Shown here: piece by piece, positions 27,033 through 34,628 of the stretch
How the letters are laid out: each line of letters starts with the position of its first letter
Numbering within the stretch: the stretch's first letter is position 1
Origin: Acinetobacter sichuanensis
GTDB lineage: Bacteria; Pseudomonadota; Gammaproteobacteria; Pseudomonadales; Moraxellaceae
DNA length: 64,000 bases
Direction: 5' to 3'
Assembly (NCBI RefSeq): GCF_003024515.2
Contig: NZ_PYIX02000025.1
Coordinates: 1 to 64,000, forward strand
Position numbers and translations under genes: made by a program
Notes under the pieces: model-generated
Databases searched by the model: none
What the model was told of the DNA's origin: nothing
What the model saw: the letters and a program-made list of their open reading frames with translations, nothing else

Positions 27033-28397
27033 ATGTTTCAGCTTTTACATTTTATTGCAATTACTGTTATTTTACTTTTTATGGTCTATTTTTTATATTT
27101 GGATCATAAAAATCAAAAAGCAAATCTTAGTTATCCAAGTCTATTGATTACAATCGGAATTGGTTTTACCTTTTTTGGTGTCGCTTTAGGCTTAATGGAT
27201 TTCAATACGGATGATCCAACAGCAAGTCTAGCAACTTTGGTGAATGGGATTAAAACGGCATTTTGGGGATCCTTTACAGGAGTTTTTGCATCGATTATTT
27301 TGAAATTTCATGCATTACTCTTTTTGAAGGAAAATGATGCTGAATTAAAAGGGGATGAGCAATTAAAAATTTTTTATCAAGAACATACAACATTGGTAAA
27401 TCAAACAAAGCTATTCGATAAGATTTATGAAAGTATTAATCAAAATAATAATAATTTAATTCAGGCAATTCAGGATTTTGGGGTTAATTTAGATCAAAAA
27501 AATAAAATGAATATGGCTGAAATGTTAACCTCAATTAATAGTAGCTTAAATGGTATTGAGCAAATTCAGCGTAGTACACAAGGGCATATTGCAGGTGAAA
27601 TTTCAGAATTGCGAAGTGAATTTGTCATGTTCGCACAAAAACAAGCGGAAATGAACACTGATATTTTTATTCAAGCATTAGAAACGGCAATTCAACGTTT
27701 CAATGATAATTTAACAGATAGTTTAGGTGAAAATTTTAGACAACTAAATCAATCAGTTAACCGTTTGGTTGAATGGCAAGATAAATATGCAAATCAAATT
27801 GAACAACAAACAGATAAATATCATGCCATCGCTGAGCAAGTTGAACAAGTTAAAAATGCATTTTCAGACATTTTACGTAATACAGATATATTTAACTCAG
27901 CGATTCAACAAATGGAAATAGCCCTTGAATCTATTGATTATAAAAATGCTGAATTTAACCAACGTATTGAGAGTTTTTATGGTGGGTTGGATGCTAAAAT
28001 TATTGATATTGAAAATACTCGACAATTAATGGAAAAAGGTTTTAATAGTCTTGAACTTCAGCTGAATCAGTCAAAGCAACTCAGTGAACAAATTTTTTCA
28101 GAAATTAATAGCTTTCTTACAGACAGTCATAATAATGCATTAAATAGTCAAAAGCAGTCATTACAACATGCCCAACAAATGCGTGAACATATGAACGTGA
28201 CATTTAATCAAACACAAAAACAATTAAGCGATGGTTTATCAACAATTGAAACAAAGCTTCAGCAAACTTTAAATCAATCATTGATTACGCTTGCTCAGCA
28301 ATTGGGTTCACTCTCAACTAAATTTGCACAGGATTATGAGCCAATTACTGTGAATTTAAAGCGTGTGATAGACTCGATTGATCGAGGCGTTCGATAA
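27033..28397 (+). CDS. zorA: ZorA-like MotA/TolQ/ExbB-family motor subunit with long tail
   Basis: A 454-residue inner-membrane protein. Three hydrophobic helices fill the first 100 residues (about 4-23, 36-56 and 68-96); the second and third read LLITIGIGFTFFGVALGL and LVNGIKTAFWGSFTGVFASI, the ZorA form of the MotA/ExbB channel core. The remaining roughly 350 residues are Gln/Asn/Glu-rich with heptad-like patterning, predicted to form the long cytoplasmic tail that in Zorya systems relays phage sensing to the effector. One base separates its stop from the zorB ATG. There is no good Shine-Dalgarno before the ATG, but later starts would remove helix one. Assignment rests on TM pattern plus neighbours. 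Confidence 0.85.
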   Translation: MFQLLHFIAITVILLFMVYFLYLDHKNQKANLSYPSLLITIGIGFTFFGVALGLMDFNTDDPTASLATLVNGIKTAFWGSFTGVFASIILKFHALLFLKENDAELKGDEQLKIFYQEHTTLVNQTKLFDKIYESINQNNNNLIQAIQDFGVNLDQKNKMNMAEMLTSINSSLNGIEQIQRSTQGHIAGEISELRSEFVMFAQKQAEMNTDIFIQALETAIQRFNDNLTDSLGENFRQLNQSVNRLVEWQDKYANQIEQQTDKYHAIAEQVEQVKNAFSDILRNTDIFNSAIQQMEIALESIDYKNAEFNQRIESFYGGLDAKIIDIENTRQLMEKGFNSLELQLNQSKQLSEQIFSEINSFLTDSHNNALNSQKQSLQHAQQMREHMNVTFNQTQKQLSDGLSTIETKLQQTLNQSLITLAQQLGSLSTKFAQDYEPITVNLKRVIDSIDRGVR

Positions 28398-28398
28398 A

Positions 28399-29124
28399 AT
28401 GCCTCCATTTATTCGTCAAAAAAACTCAGCAACGGATCATTGGATTAGCCTCAGTGATATCATGACGGCATTGATGATGGTCTTTTTATTGATAAGCATT
28501 ATTTATATGATTCGGGTCAAAGAGTCAGTGGATATTCCTCGAATTTTTAAAGCGGATGAACAGCAACTCTATACACAGTTAGATAAAAAACTGAATGTTA
28601 CATTGAAGCGTTGGGGGGCGACGCTTAGTCCTGATTTAACTGTACGTTTTTCAAATGAAGATATTTTATTTAAAGCAGGCTCTGCGGAGATGAGTACACA
28701 ATTTAAGCAAGCTTTAAATGAATATTTCCCAGCTTATTTACGTTCAATTATGCAAGATAAGTATATTGAAAATATTAAAGAAATTCGAATAGAAGGGCAT
28801 ACTTCTAGTTTTTGGGCACAAGGTACCAATGATGAAGTTGCTTATTTGAATAATATGCAATTGTCCCAGCAACGCGCTCAGAATACATTAATTTATCTGT
28901 TACAAAGCTCGCTTTTAACTGCCTCTGAAAAACAATGGCTGAAGAAAAAATTCCGCGCAATTGGATATTCATCTGCATTGACTTTGGGCAAAAATGGACA
29001 GCCTTCTTCCACGAGTAATCCTGAAAGTCCAAGTGCTTCACAACGTGTCGAATTTAGAGTTGTCACGACTGCAGAAGATAAAATTCGGGCAGTGGCTTAT
29101 GGTGTTAAACATGGAACTGATTGA
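28399..29124 (+). CDS. zorB: ZorB-like MotB/OmpA-family subunit
   Basis: A 241-residue single-pass protein anchored in the inner membrane with a periplasmic peptidoglycan-binding domain. The only membrane helix (WISLSDIMTALMMVFLLISI) contains Asp20, the counterpart of the proton-carrying MotB Asp32. The C-terminal half is an OmpA-like domain: LFKAGSAEMS, IRIEGHTSS, NNMQLSQQRAQNTLIYLL and SQRVEFRVV. With ZorA it should form a proton-driven complex tethered to the cell wall. Its start follows the zorA stop by one base, and its end overlaps the nuclease gene by 14 bases, a layout indicating strict co-expression. Confidence 0.88.
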   Translation: MPPFIRQKNSATDHWISLSDIMTALMMVFLLISIIYMIRVKESVDIPRIFKADEQQLYTQLDKKLNVTLKRWGATLSPDLTVRFSNEDILFKAGSAEMSTQFKQALNEYFPAYLRSIMQDKYIENIKEIRIEGHTSSFWAQGTNDEVAYLNNMQLSQQRAQNTLIYLLQSSLLTASEKQWLKKKFRAIGYSSALTLGKNGQPSSTSNPESPSASQRVEFRVVTTAEDKIRAVAYGVKHGTD

Positions 29125-29947
29125 TTTTTTGAAGGTAGATTATTTTAATCAGCTCAGAGAAAAAATGAATGCTCCATTGCTTGATATTTCAGATTTACCA
29201 TTCAGAAACGGCATTAGCTACGCAGACCTCTATGATTTACAGGATGGTGTTGAGGTTACAATTGATGATATTGAAATTGGCTCTTCAGGCTTGCTGTATT
29301 ACAAAGGGGTATTGGTTACTTTAAATATTAAAGATGTACTGCAACGTCGAGAGGGACAGGCTTCTTTGCCTAAACTTCATCTTTGTGATTGTCAGAAAAT
29401 TAAAGACATGAAAAATGCAGGTCGAATCCAGCGATATATCAGTTCAAATTTAAATCACCGTCAACGTGAAATTAGATTTGTATCGAATTATAGCCACAGT
29501 TCAAAAACAGAATTACATCAATTAGATGTGTGTAAATATTGTTTAGCTCAATTGCAATGGAAAGGTTACCATTCGGGAATGAGTATGAATGAGAAAAACT
29601 ATATTGCTCAAAATGTAGATTTGGTTGAGTTCTATCAGGAGTTTGAACCCCAGTTTTATAAGGAACTGATAGGATTATTATTTAATCAAAATGATCAGAT
29701 CGCTGTAAACCAATATCAAAAAGATTGGAAATTTATTTCATACCAATATCGAAAATCTAAAAACTGGCATTGTGAGTCTTGTGGGAAAAATTTCCAGAAA
29801 AATCATGCGGATTTACATACTCATCATATCAATGGTAATAAAGCTGATAATTCACTGAAAAATTTAAGTGCGTTATGTTATGACTGTCATGCAAATCAAC
29901 CTATGCATGAACATATGAAAAATAAGACTCGGCATAATCACTTTTAA
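29111..29947 (+). CDS. zorE: ZorE-like HNH endonuclease effector
   Basis: A 278-residue soluble protein with a C-terminal HNH nuclease: WHCESCGK (Cys221, Cys224), LHTHHINGNKADNSLKNL (His238-His239, Asn241) and LCYDCHANQP (Cys256, Cys259). The arrangement is the classic ββα-metal fold with a structural zinc. The N-terminal 200 residues are not recognised and contain an extra cysteine set (LCDCQKIKD, later DVCKYCLAQ). The ATG lies inside the end of zorB. In Zorya type II the third gene encodes an HNH effector (ZorE) that damages DNA during phage infection; this gene occupies exactly that place. The assignment to ZorE is by architecture and order rather than by alignment. Confidence 0.82.
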   Translation: MELIDFLKVDYFNQLREKMNAPLLDISDLPFRNGISYADLYDLQDGVEVTIDDIEIGSSGLLYYKGVLVTLNIKDVLQRREGQASLPKLHLCDCQKIKDMKNAGRIQRYISSNLNHRQREIRFVSNYSHSSKTELHQLDVCKYCLAQLQWKGYHSGMSMNEKNYIAQNVDLVEFYQEFEPQFYKELIGLLFNQNDQIAVNQYQKDWKFISYQYRKSKNWHCESCGKNFQKNHADLHTHHINGNKADNSLKNLSALCYDCHANQPMHEHMKNKTRHNHF

Positions 29948-29978
29948 AAACAACCGCCGAAAATAGGCGGTTGTTTTT
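29946..29978. terminator. Strong bidirectional terminator closing the Zorya-like operon
   Basis: Perfect 13-bp stem AAAAACAACCGCC / GGCGGTTGTTTTT with a seven-base loop, between convergent genes and with T tracts on both strands. Confidence 0.95.
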
Positions 29979-29999
29979 ATTGATATTTAAAGTAAGTGA

Positions 30000-30872
30000 C
30001 TATTCCGCCCGAACTTTAACCTCATAACCCGTGTATTTACGAATATTGATCACACCTGTGTCCATAATCAGATATTGACCTTTAATGCCTTGAAGCTTGC
30101 CGCGGATAATCGGAGTTTTATCCAGATTATGTGATTTAATCTTTTCAGGATATAGATCTACAGGGTAGACAAATTCACGTGGTAATTCATTGTCCAACAA
30201 TTCAATGCCTTCATTAAACTCAAGATTTTGTGCAAATTCATCACGAATAGTTTGAATTTTTGGTGCAAATTCTTCAATCAATTCATTTTTAATTTCTATC
30301 AGATTAATTGGATCAGCTTCACCTTTGAGTAACTTGCGCCAATCTGTTTTATCTGCAACCTGAGTTCCAAACATCACTTCAAGTTGCCCCGACAGACGAC
30401 GTGAACCTACTTTCATGATTGGTAAGGCTTGAGTCGCACCTTGATCGAGCCAGCGTGTTGGCATTTGCCCAAGACGAGTGATTCCGACTTTTAAGGCACT
30501 CGAATTTGCTAAATAAACAATGTGTGGCTGAAAACAAACTTCATGGGCAAAACTGTCTTCACGACATGTTCCCAAGTGATAATGACAAGTTTCTGGCTTC
30601 ATGATACACATATCACAAGATGCTTTAGTCTTCATGCATTTAAAGCAATGTCCTTGAGAATAAGACTTCGGCGTTTTAGATCCACAAGAAACACAGTAAA
30701 TATTACCTGTTGCTTCGATTTCTATCTCTTGCCCTAAAACAAAAGGGAGATCAATTTCTGTGCGATCTAATATAAATTTATATTCAACATTTGCCTTATG
30801 TGTTTGCTGATCAGTTACACTAAGGTCTTTAAGACCTGCATGCATTTTATGGCAAATGCCTTGTAGTTCCAT
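30000..30872 (-). CDS. DUF2797-family protein
   Basis: A 290-residue cytosolic protein of the DUF2797 family. A cysteine-rich N-terminal half contains YCVSCGSKTPKSYSQGHCFKC and further CDMC, CHYH and C...C positions, consistent with two or three zinc sites. It is followed by IVYLANSSALKVGITR and RWLDQGATQAL, a segment that looks like a GIY-YIG nuclease core (Tyr, Gly and Arg in place). Function is unknown in all species I know of. It is divergent from the following small gene, with which it shares a 32-base promoter region. Confidence 0.88.
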   Translation of the reverse strand: MELQGICHKMHAGLKDLSVTDQQTHKANVEYKFILDRTEIDLPFVLGQEIEIEATGNIYCVSCGSKTPKSYSQGHCFKCMKTKASCDMCIMKPETCHYHLGTCREDSFAHEVCFQPHIVYLANSSALKVGITRLGQMPTRWLDQGATQALPIMKVGSRRLSGQLEVMFGTQVADKTDWRKLLKGEADPINLIEIKNELIEEFAPKIQTIRDEFAQNLEFNEGIELLDNELPREFVYPVDLYPEKIKSHNLDKTPIIRGKLQGIKGQYLIMDTGVINIRKYTGYEVKVRAE

Positions 30873-30904
30873 GTTTCGTTACTCACTTCAATAAAGGTGC
30901 AGTT

Positions 30905-31375
30905 ATGGCTCAGCAAAATGTCATTACTTCTATGCTAGACGATTTATCGCATGAACAGCCTATTCAAACTGCAGTGTGTATTGGGCAAAATTTAGCGCAA
31001 TACAATACAAATCATTCAATTCAATGGACGTATTTTAACGTATCTGATTTTTTAAATCTGCCTTTTACACAGCGATATGATTTAGGTTTTGTATTCTTTG
31101 ATACAGATCAAATGCTAGATGTATCAGATCAACATAAATCACAATTATTAGTGAAGTTACGTGATTTGTTAGCAAAGCGCATCGTTGTTGCTTGTAAACT
31201 TAAAGATGAACAATTATTAAGAGCTTTAGGTTTTACTCAGCTGATTGATAAAACTGCTCATGAAAATGACTTTGCGTTGTGGCAATTTAATATTCTGACT
31301 TATAAACATGTACCAGACTGGTTTAATTCTAAGTTTTGGGCAAATCCTGAAAACTGGAATAAATTTCGTTGGTAA
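30905..31375 (+). CDS. Hypothetical protein, DUF6231-like
   Basis: A 156-residue cytosolic protein with an alternating strand/helix pattern (AVCIGQNLAQYN, LGFVFFDTDQMLD, RIVVACKLKDEQLLRALGF) that resembles a Rossmann-like fold without an obvious SAM or nucleotide motif. Similar small proteins occur beside DUF2797 genes in pseudomonads, which is the basis for the tentative DUF6231 label. The C-terminus is Trp-rich (WFNSKFWANPENWNKFRW). Divergent from DUF2797. Function unknown. Confidence 0.7.
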   Translation: MAQQNVITSMLDDLSHEQPIQTAVCIGQNLAQYNTNHSIQWTYFNVSDFLNLPFTQRYDLGFVFFDTDQMLDVSDQHKSQLLVKLRDLLAKRIVVACKLKDEQLLRALGFTQLIDKTAHENDFALWQFNILTYKHVPDWFNSKFWANPENWNKFRW

Positions 31376-31635
31376 TTTAAAAAAATTATAAAAGTATGAT
31401 CAAATATGAAAGCTGAACTTTGTATTTGGTCATTATTTTCAACTTGGTTTTAATCTTAATATTCTAAATCCAATCATTTTATCTTTAAAACCATCATGAT
31501 TAAAAAATGAAAATGGCAATCCATGCCATGCAGAAAGTCATTCTAAAAATCTTGCAAAAACATAACAATTGTTTTTTGGCAATTCACAAAAAGCACAGTA
31601 TTCTAAATTAGACTTCATAATAGTAATTAGGAAAA

Positions 31636-32247
31636 ATGATGACTAATTTAAGCAATATTGTAGAAATTTTAGCAAAACAAGCATTGGGTGGTGGGCAGCA
31701 GCAATCTCAACAAGGGGGACTTGGTGGGATTTTAGGTTCAGTACTTGGCAGTTTAGGTGGACAGCAACAACAGCAGTCTCAACAAAGCGGCTTAGGAGGC
31801 GTTCTAGGTTCAGTTTTAGGTGGGTTAACAGGTGGGCAGCAACAAGCGCCACAAACTCAGCAGAGTGGTTTTAATGCACAATCTTTATTAATTGCAGTTG
31901 TACCATTGGTATTGGCGTGGATTCAAAAAAATGGTGGTTTACAAGGTGCTTTAGATCAACTTAAAGGACAAGGTTTAACGAGCCAAGTTGACGATTGGGT
32001 TTCGACGAGTGAAGGTGCAAATGCAAGTGTAAACCAACAGCAAGTACAAAATTTATTTGATCAAAATGATGTAGAACAGGTTGCGCAACAAGCACAAGTA
32101 CCTACACAAGATGTATATAGTGCAATTTCTTCTGTATTGCCTGAAATTATTGATTCACTGACACCACAAGCAGGTCAAACTGATCATAATGAAGCCAATA
32201 ATGATATTCAAAATGTTCTAAATCTAGTTTCAGGATTCTTAAAATAA
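31636..32247 (+). CDS. DUF937/YidB-like protein
   Basis: A 203-residue cytosolic protein. The N-terminal third is Gly/Gln-rich with a repeated block, GGILGSVLGSLGGQQQQQ and GGVLGSVLGGLTGGQQQ, each about 28 residues. The C-terminal part (QNLFDQNDVEQVAQQAQVP, then VLPEIIDSLTPQ) matches DUF937 proteins such as YidB. These are widespread, helical and uncharacterised. AGGAA precedes the double ATG. A strong terminator follows, so the gene is monocistronic. Confidence 0.82.
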   Translation: MMTNLSNIVEILAKQALGGGQQQSQQGGLGGILGSVLGSLGGQQQQQSQQSGLGGVLGSVLGGLTGGQQQAPQTQQSGFNAQSLLIAVVPLVLAWIQKNGGLQGALDQLKGQGLTSQVDDWVSTSEGANASVNQQQVQNLFDQNDVEQVAQQAQVPTQDVYSAISSVLPEIIDSLTPQAGQTDHNEANNDIQNVLNLVSGFLK

Positions 32248-32273
32248 TTTATATAAAGCTATATTTTTAAGCT

Positions 32274-32312
32274 AAATCAAAGTGTTATTTTTTTGTTTTA
32301 ACACTTTGATTT
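32274..32312 (+). terminator. Intrinsic terminator of the DUF937 gene
   Basis: 14-bp perfect stem AAATCAAAGTGTTA / TAACACTTTGATTT with an 11-base T-rich loop. Confidence 0.75.
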
Positions 32313-32651
32313 TAAATAAAAAGGTGTAATGTGTAGCTTGAAAATGGAATGACACACAATATTTATAAATGAAAAATATAAAATTTATAGGAGGTATTTA
32401 TCAATAAAACCTTAAGTTTTTACACACTTTTCAACGATTCCTAAGTCAAAAGTATTTCTTAAAAATCGGCAACATAGTACTGCATCTCATCGTACACGTT
32501 TGACTGTAAACGTGAATTATTTTTAGATCATTGGTTTATTGAAACTCGATTTATAGCTTAAGAAATATCAAGTCACACAACATCAGAAGTAAGACAGTCA
32601 AAACTCAAATACAGGGCTACATTTTATCCATACCGTATAGAGGACATCTAT
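32313..32651. other. Long leader upstream of the MHS transporter
   Basis: No ordinary gene. It contains a consensus AGGAGG at about 32390 without any start codon at useful distance, and a perfect 7-bp hairpin CACGTTT-GACTGT-AAACGTG (32495-32514) followed by a T-rich stretch. Together with the seven-codon ORF just before the transporter, this could be a regulatory leader, but none of it matches a known riboswitch. Confidence 0.4.
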
Positions 32652-32675
32652 ATGCAAAATAAGGAAATCCTATGA
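32652..32675 (+). CDS. Possible seven-residue leader peptide
   Basis: ATG with TAGAGGA seven bases upstream encodes MQNKEIL, and its TGA overlaps the transporter start codon (ATGA). The overlap would couple the transporter's translation to that of the leader. It is short enough to be coincidental. Confidence 0.35.
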   Translation: MQNKEIL

Positions 32676-33970
32676 GTGATACACATGTTTACCATCCCCA
32701 TGAAAAACGAAATCGTGTTATGTCGATTGTGGGGGCGGCATCAGGTAATCTCGTTGAATGGTTTGATTTTTATATCTATGCCGCATTTGCTGTTTATTTT
32801 ACCCATGCTTTAACTGCACCAGACATGAGCGATTCTGCAAAAGCAATCTATGTCTGGGGTGTCTTTGCTGCCAGTTTTTTTATGCGTCCTATAGGAAGTT
32901 GGTTGTTTGGTCGCATTGGAGATAAATATGGACGTAAAAAATCTATGGTCATTTCCATCACCTTAATGGCGATTAGTTCATTTTTATTTGCGTGTTTACC
33001 AAGTTATGACCAAGTGGGCATGGTAGCGCCATTTTTATTGTTGGCTGTACGTTTGTTGCAAGGTTTATCTGTAGGTGGCGAATATGGCACAGTTGCTACT
33101 TATATGAGTGAAGTTGCACTGAAAGGGCAACGTGGTTTTTATTCTTCTTTTCAATATGTCACTTTAGCAGGTGGGCAATTATTGGCAAGTTTACTGGGAG
33201 TCATTATGTTGGCATTAATGACCAAAGAAGAACTTATGAACGGTGGTTGGCGTATTCCTTTTGTGATTGGTGGTGTGGTTGCGATTTTATCCTTTTTTGC
33301 TCGTCGTCATTTAAAAGAGACATTGTCGAAAGATGACAGTCAAAGAGAGGGTTCTGGTACATTAGCAGAATTGTTGAAAAATAATTTAAGAACCTTCTTA
33401 TTGGTGGTTGGCTATACTTCGGCAGGCTCGTTAAGTTTTTATGTAATTACAGTTTATTCAAAAACTTATATTACGAGTCTTGGTTTTGAGGACAGAATTG
33501 TTGGTTATATGATGACCATTGCATTGTTTGTCTTTATGTGTGCTCAGCCATTTTTTGGCATGTTGGCAGACCGTATAGGACGACGTGCTTCCATGATGAT
33601 TTTTAGCGTGAGTTGTGCGGTATTTATCTATCCTGTCATGGTGATCTTAATGCCAAGTTTTAGTGGTTCACCTGTTATGGTGACATTATTGCTGATTTTT
33701 TTAATGTTATTACTGAGTTTTTATACGTCAATCAGTGGCTTAGTCAAAGCTGAAATGTTTCCATCGCATATTCGTGCTTTAGGTGTGGGTTTTGCTTATG
33801 CTGTCGGAAATGCTATTTTTGGTGGTTCAGCGCCCGCAGTTGCATTGAAGTTTAAAGATTTGGGGCATGAAAATACATTTTTTGTTTATGTAGTTGTCAT
33901 GCTTATTATCTGTTTATTTTGTAGTATGCAATTACCAAAACAGCCAAAATATCTACATCATGATGTTTAA
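32672..33970 (+). CDS. MFS transporter, metabolite:H+ symporter (MHS) family
   Basis: A 432-residue 12-helix inner-membrane symporter. The N-terminus GAASGNLVEWFDFYIYAAFA is the MHS signature, followed by the MFS loop motif GRIGDKYGRKKSM, LLQGLSVGGEYGTVATYMSE, and in the second half LADRIGRRASMM. MHS members import citrate, alpha-ketoglutarate, proline/betaine, shikimate or dicarboxylates; the sequence alone does not decide. AAGGA sits before the ATG, which also overlaps a seven-codon leader ORF. No catabolic genes adjoin it. Confidence 0.92.
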   Translation: MSDTHVYHPHEKRNRVMSIVGAASGNLVEWFDFYIYAAFAVYFTHALTAPDMSDSAKAIYVWGVFAASFFMRPIGSWLFGRIGDKYGRKKSMVISITLMAISSFLFACLPSYDQVGMVAPFLLLAVRLLQGLSVGGEYGTVATYMSEVALKGQRGFYSSFQYVTLAGGQLLASLLGVIMLALMTKEELMNGGWRIPFVIGGVVAILSFFARRHLKETLSKDDSQREGSGTLAELLKNNLRTFLLVVGYTSAGSLSFYVITVYSKTYITSLGFEDRIVGYMMTIALFVFMCAQPFFGMLADRIGRRASMMIFSVSCAVFIYPVMVILMPSFSGSPVMVTLLLIFLMLLLSFYTSISGLVKAEMFPSHIRALGVGFAYAVGNAIFGGSAPAVALKFKDLGHENTFFVYVVVMLIICLFCSMQLPKQPKYLHHDV

Positions 33971-34002
33971 GTTTAATGATGTTTAAATTTATTTGAATGA
34001 GA

Positions 34003-34030
34003 AAAAACCGAATTCAGTTGTTCGGTTTTT
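34003..34030. terminator. Bidirectional intrinsic terminator
   Basis: Perfect 10-bp stem AAAAACCGAA / TTCGGTTTTT, eight-base loop, between convergent transporter and acetyltransferase genes. Confidence 0.9.
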
Positions 34031-34045
34031 TTATATTTAAAATGA

Positions 34046-34531
34046 TCAAAATGTTTTTAGCATCCAAATTTCACAAGCATGGCTGTGTCCAGTATTTCCT
34101 TTCGGTGTAGGTAAATGTTGAAAACCTAATTTTTCGTAGAGTTGGACTGCTTGATGTAGTTGTTTTGTGGTTTCTAAATAACACGCATAAAAACCTTGTT
34201 GTTGTGTAAAAGAAAAAGCGTGTTCTAAGATGTTTTTAGCAAAACCAAAACCACGTACTTCAGGAAGAAAATACATTTTTTGGATTTCTAAGATAGATTT
34301 ATCACCTTTTAAAGGGGCTAAACCACCACCTCCAAAAATCTGCCCAGATTCATTTTCAATGACCCAGTATTGACTATTTGCAGCAGAATAAACTGCAAAA
34401 AGCTGATCTAACACTGGATCCGCAACAGCAAAACCTGATTCGGGAGCTAAACCAAACTCTTTGGAAACTTCACGTATAATTTGAGCGAGTTGGGCATTAT
34501 CTTGAGGTTGTATTTTGCGTAATGAGTACAT
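34046..34531 (-). CDS. GNAT-family N-acetyltransferase
   Basis: A 161-residue acetyltransferase with a full GNAT core: YWVIENESGQIFGGGGLAPL (strand 3-4), ILEIQKMYFLPEVRGFGFAK containing the acetyl-CoA pyrophosphate loop (RGFGFA), and ACYLETTKQLHQAVQLYEKL with the closing LGFQHL. The substrate is likely a small amine; its sequence resembles the PaiA/YedL-type single-domain group, but no specific assignment is justified. Separate from the acyl-CoA dehydrogenase operon by a terminator. Confidence 0.87.
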   Translation of the reverse strand: MYSLRKIQPQDNAQLAQIIREVSKEFGLAPESGFAVADPVLDQLFAVYSAANSQYWVIENESGQIFGGGGLAPLKGDKSILEIQKMYFLPEVRGFGFAKNILEHAFSFTQQQGFYACYLETTKQLHQAVQLYEKLGFQHLPTPKGNTGHSHACEIWMLKTF

Positions 34532-34555
34532 AATTTTATGAGATAAATAAAATAA

Positions 34556-34602
34556 AAAGATGGATTTTTATAATACGATCTCTCGTATAAATCCACCTTT
34601 TT
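34556..34602 (-). terminator. Terminator of the acyl-CoA dehydrogenase operon
   Basis: Imperfect long stem: TGGATTT and ATACGA pair with TCGTAT and AAATCCA around TCTC, with a left-side bulge, and the minus strand continues into a T-rich run. Confidence 0.75.
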
Positions 34603-34628
34603 ACACTAGAAAGGTTAGTTTAAAAGAA

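Noticed and set aside
27033..29124. Alternative reading of the ZorA/ZorB pair as flagellar MotAB or TolQR
   Set aside because: No flagellar or Tol genes adjoin, the MotA-like protein has three rather than four TM helices and a 350-residue tail, and an HNH nuclease overlaps the MotB-like gene.
31507..31611. 34-codon ORF before the DUF937 gene
   Set aside because: No Shine-Dalgarno and composition of random AT-rich DNA; no support beyond an open frame.
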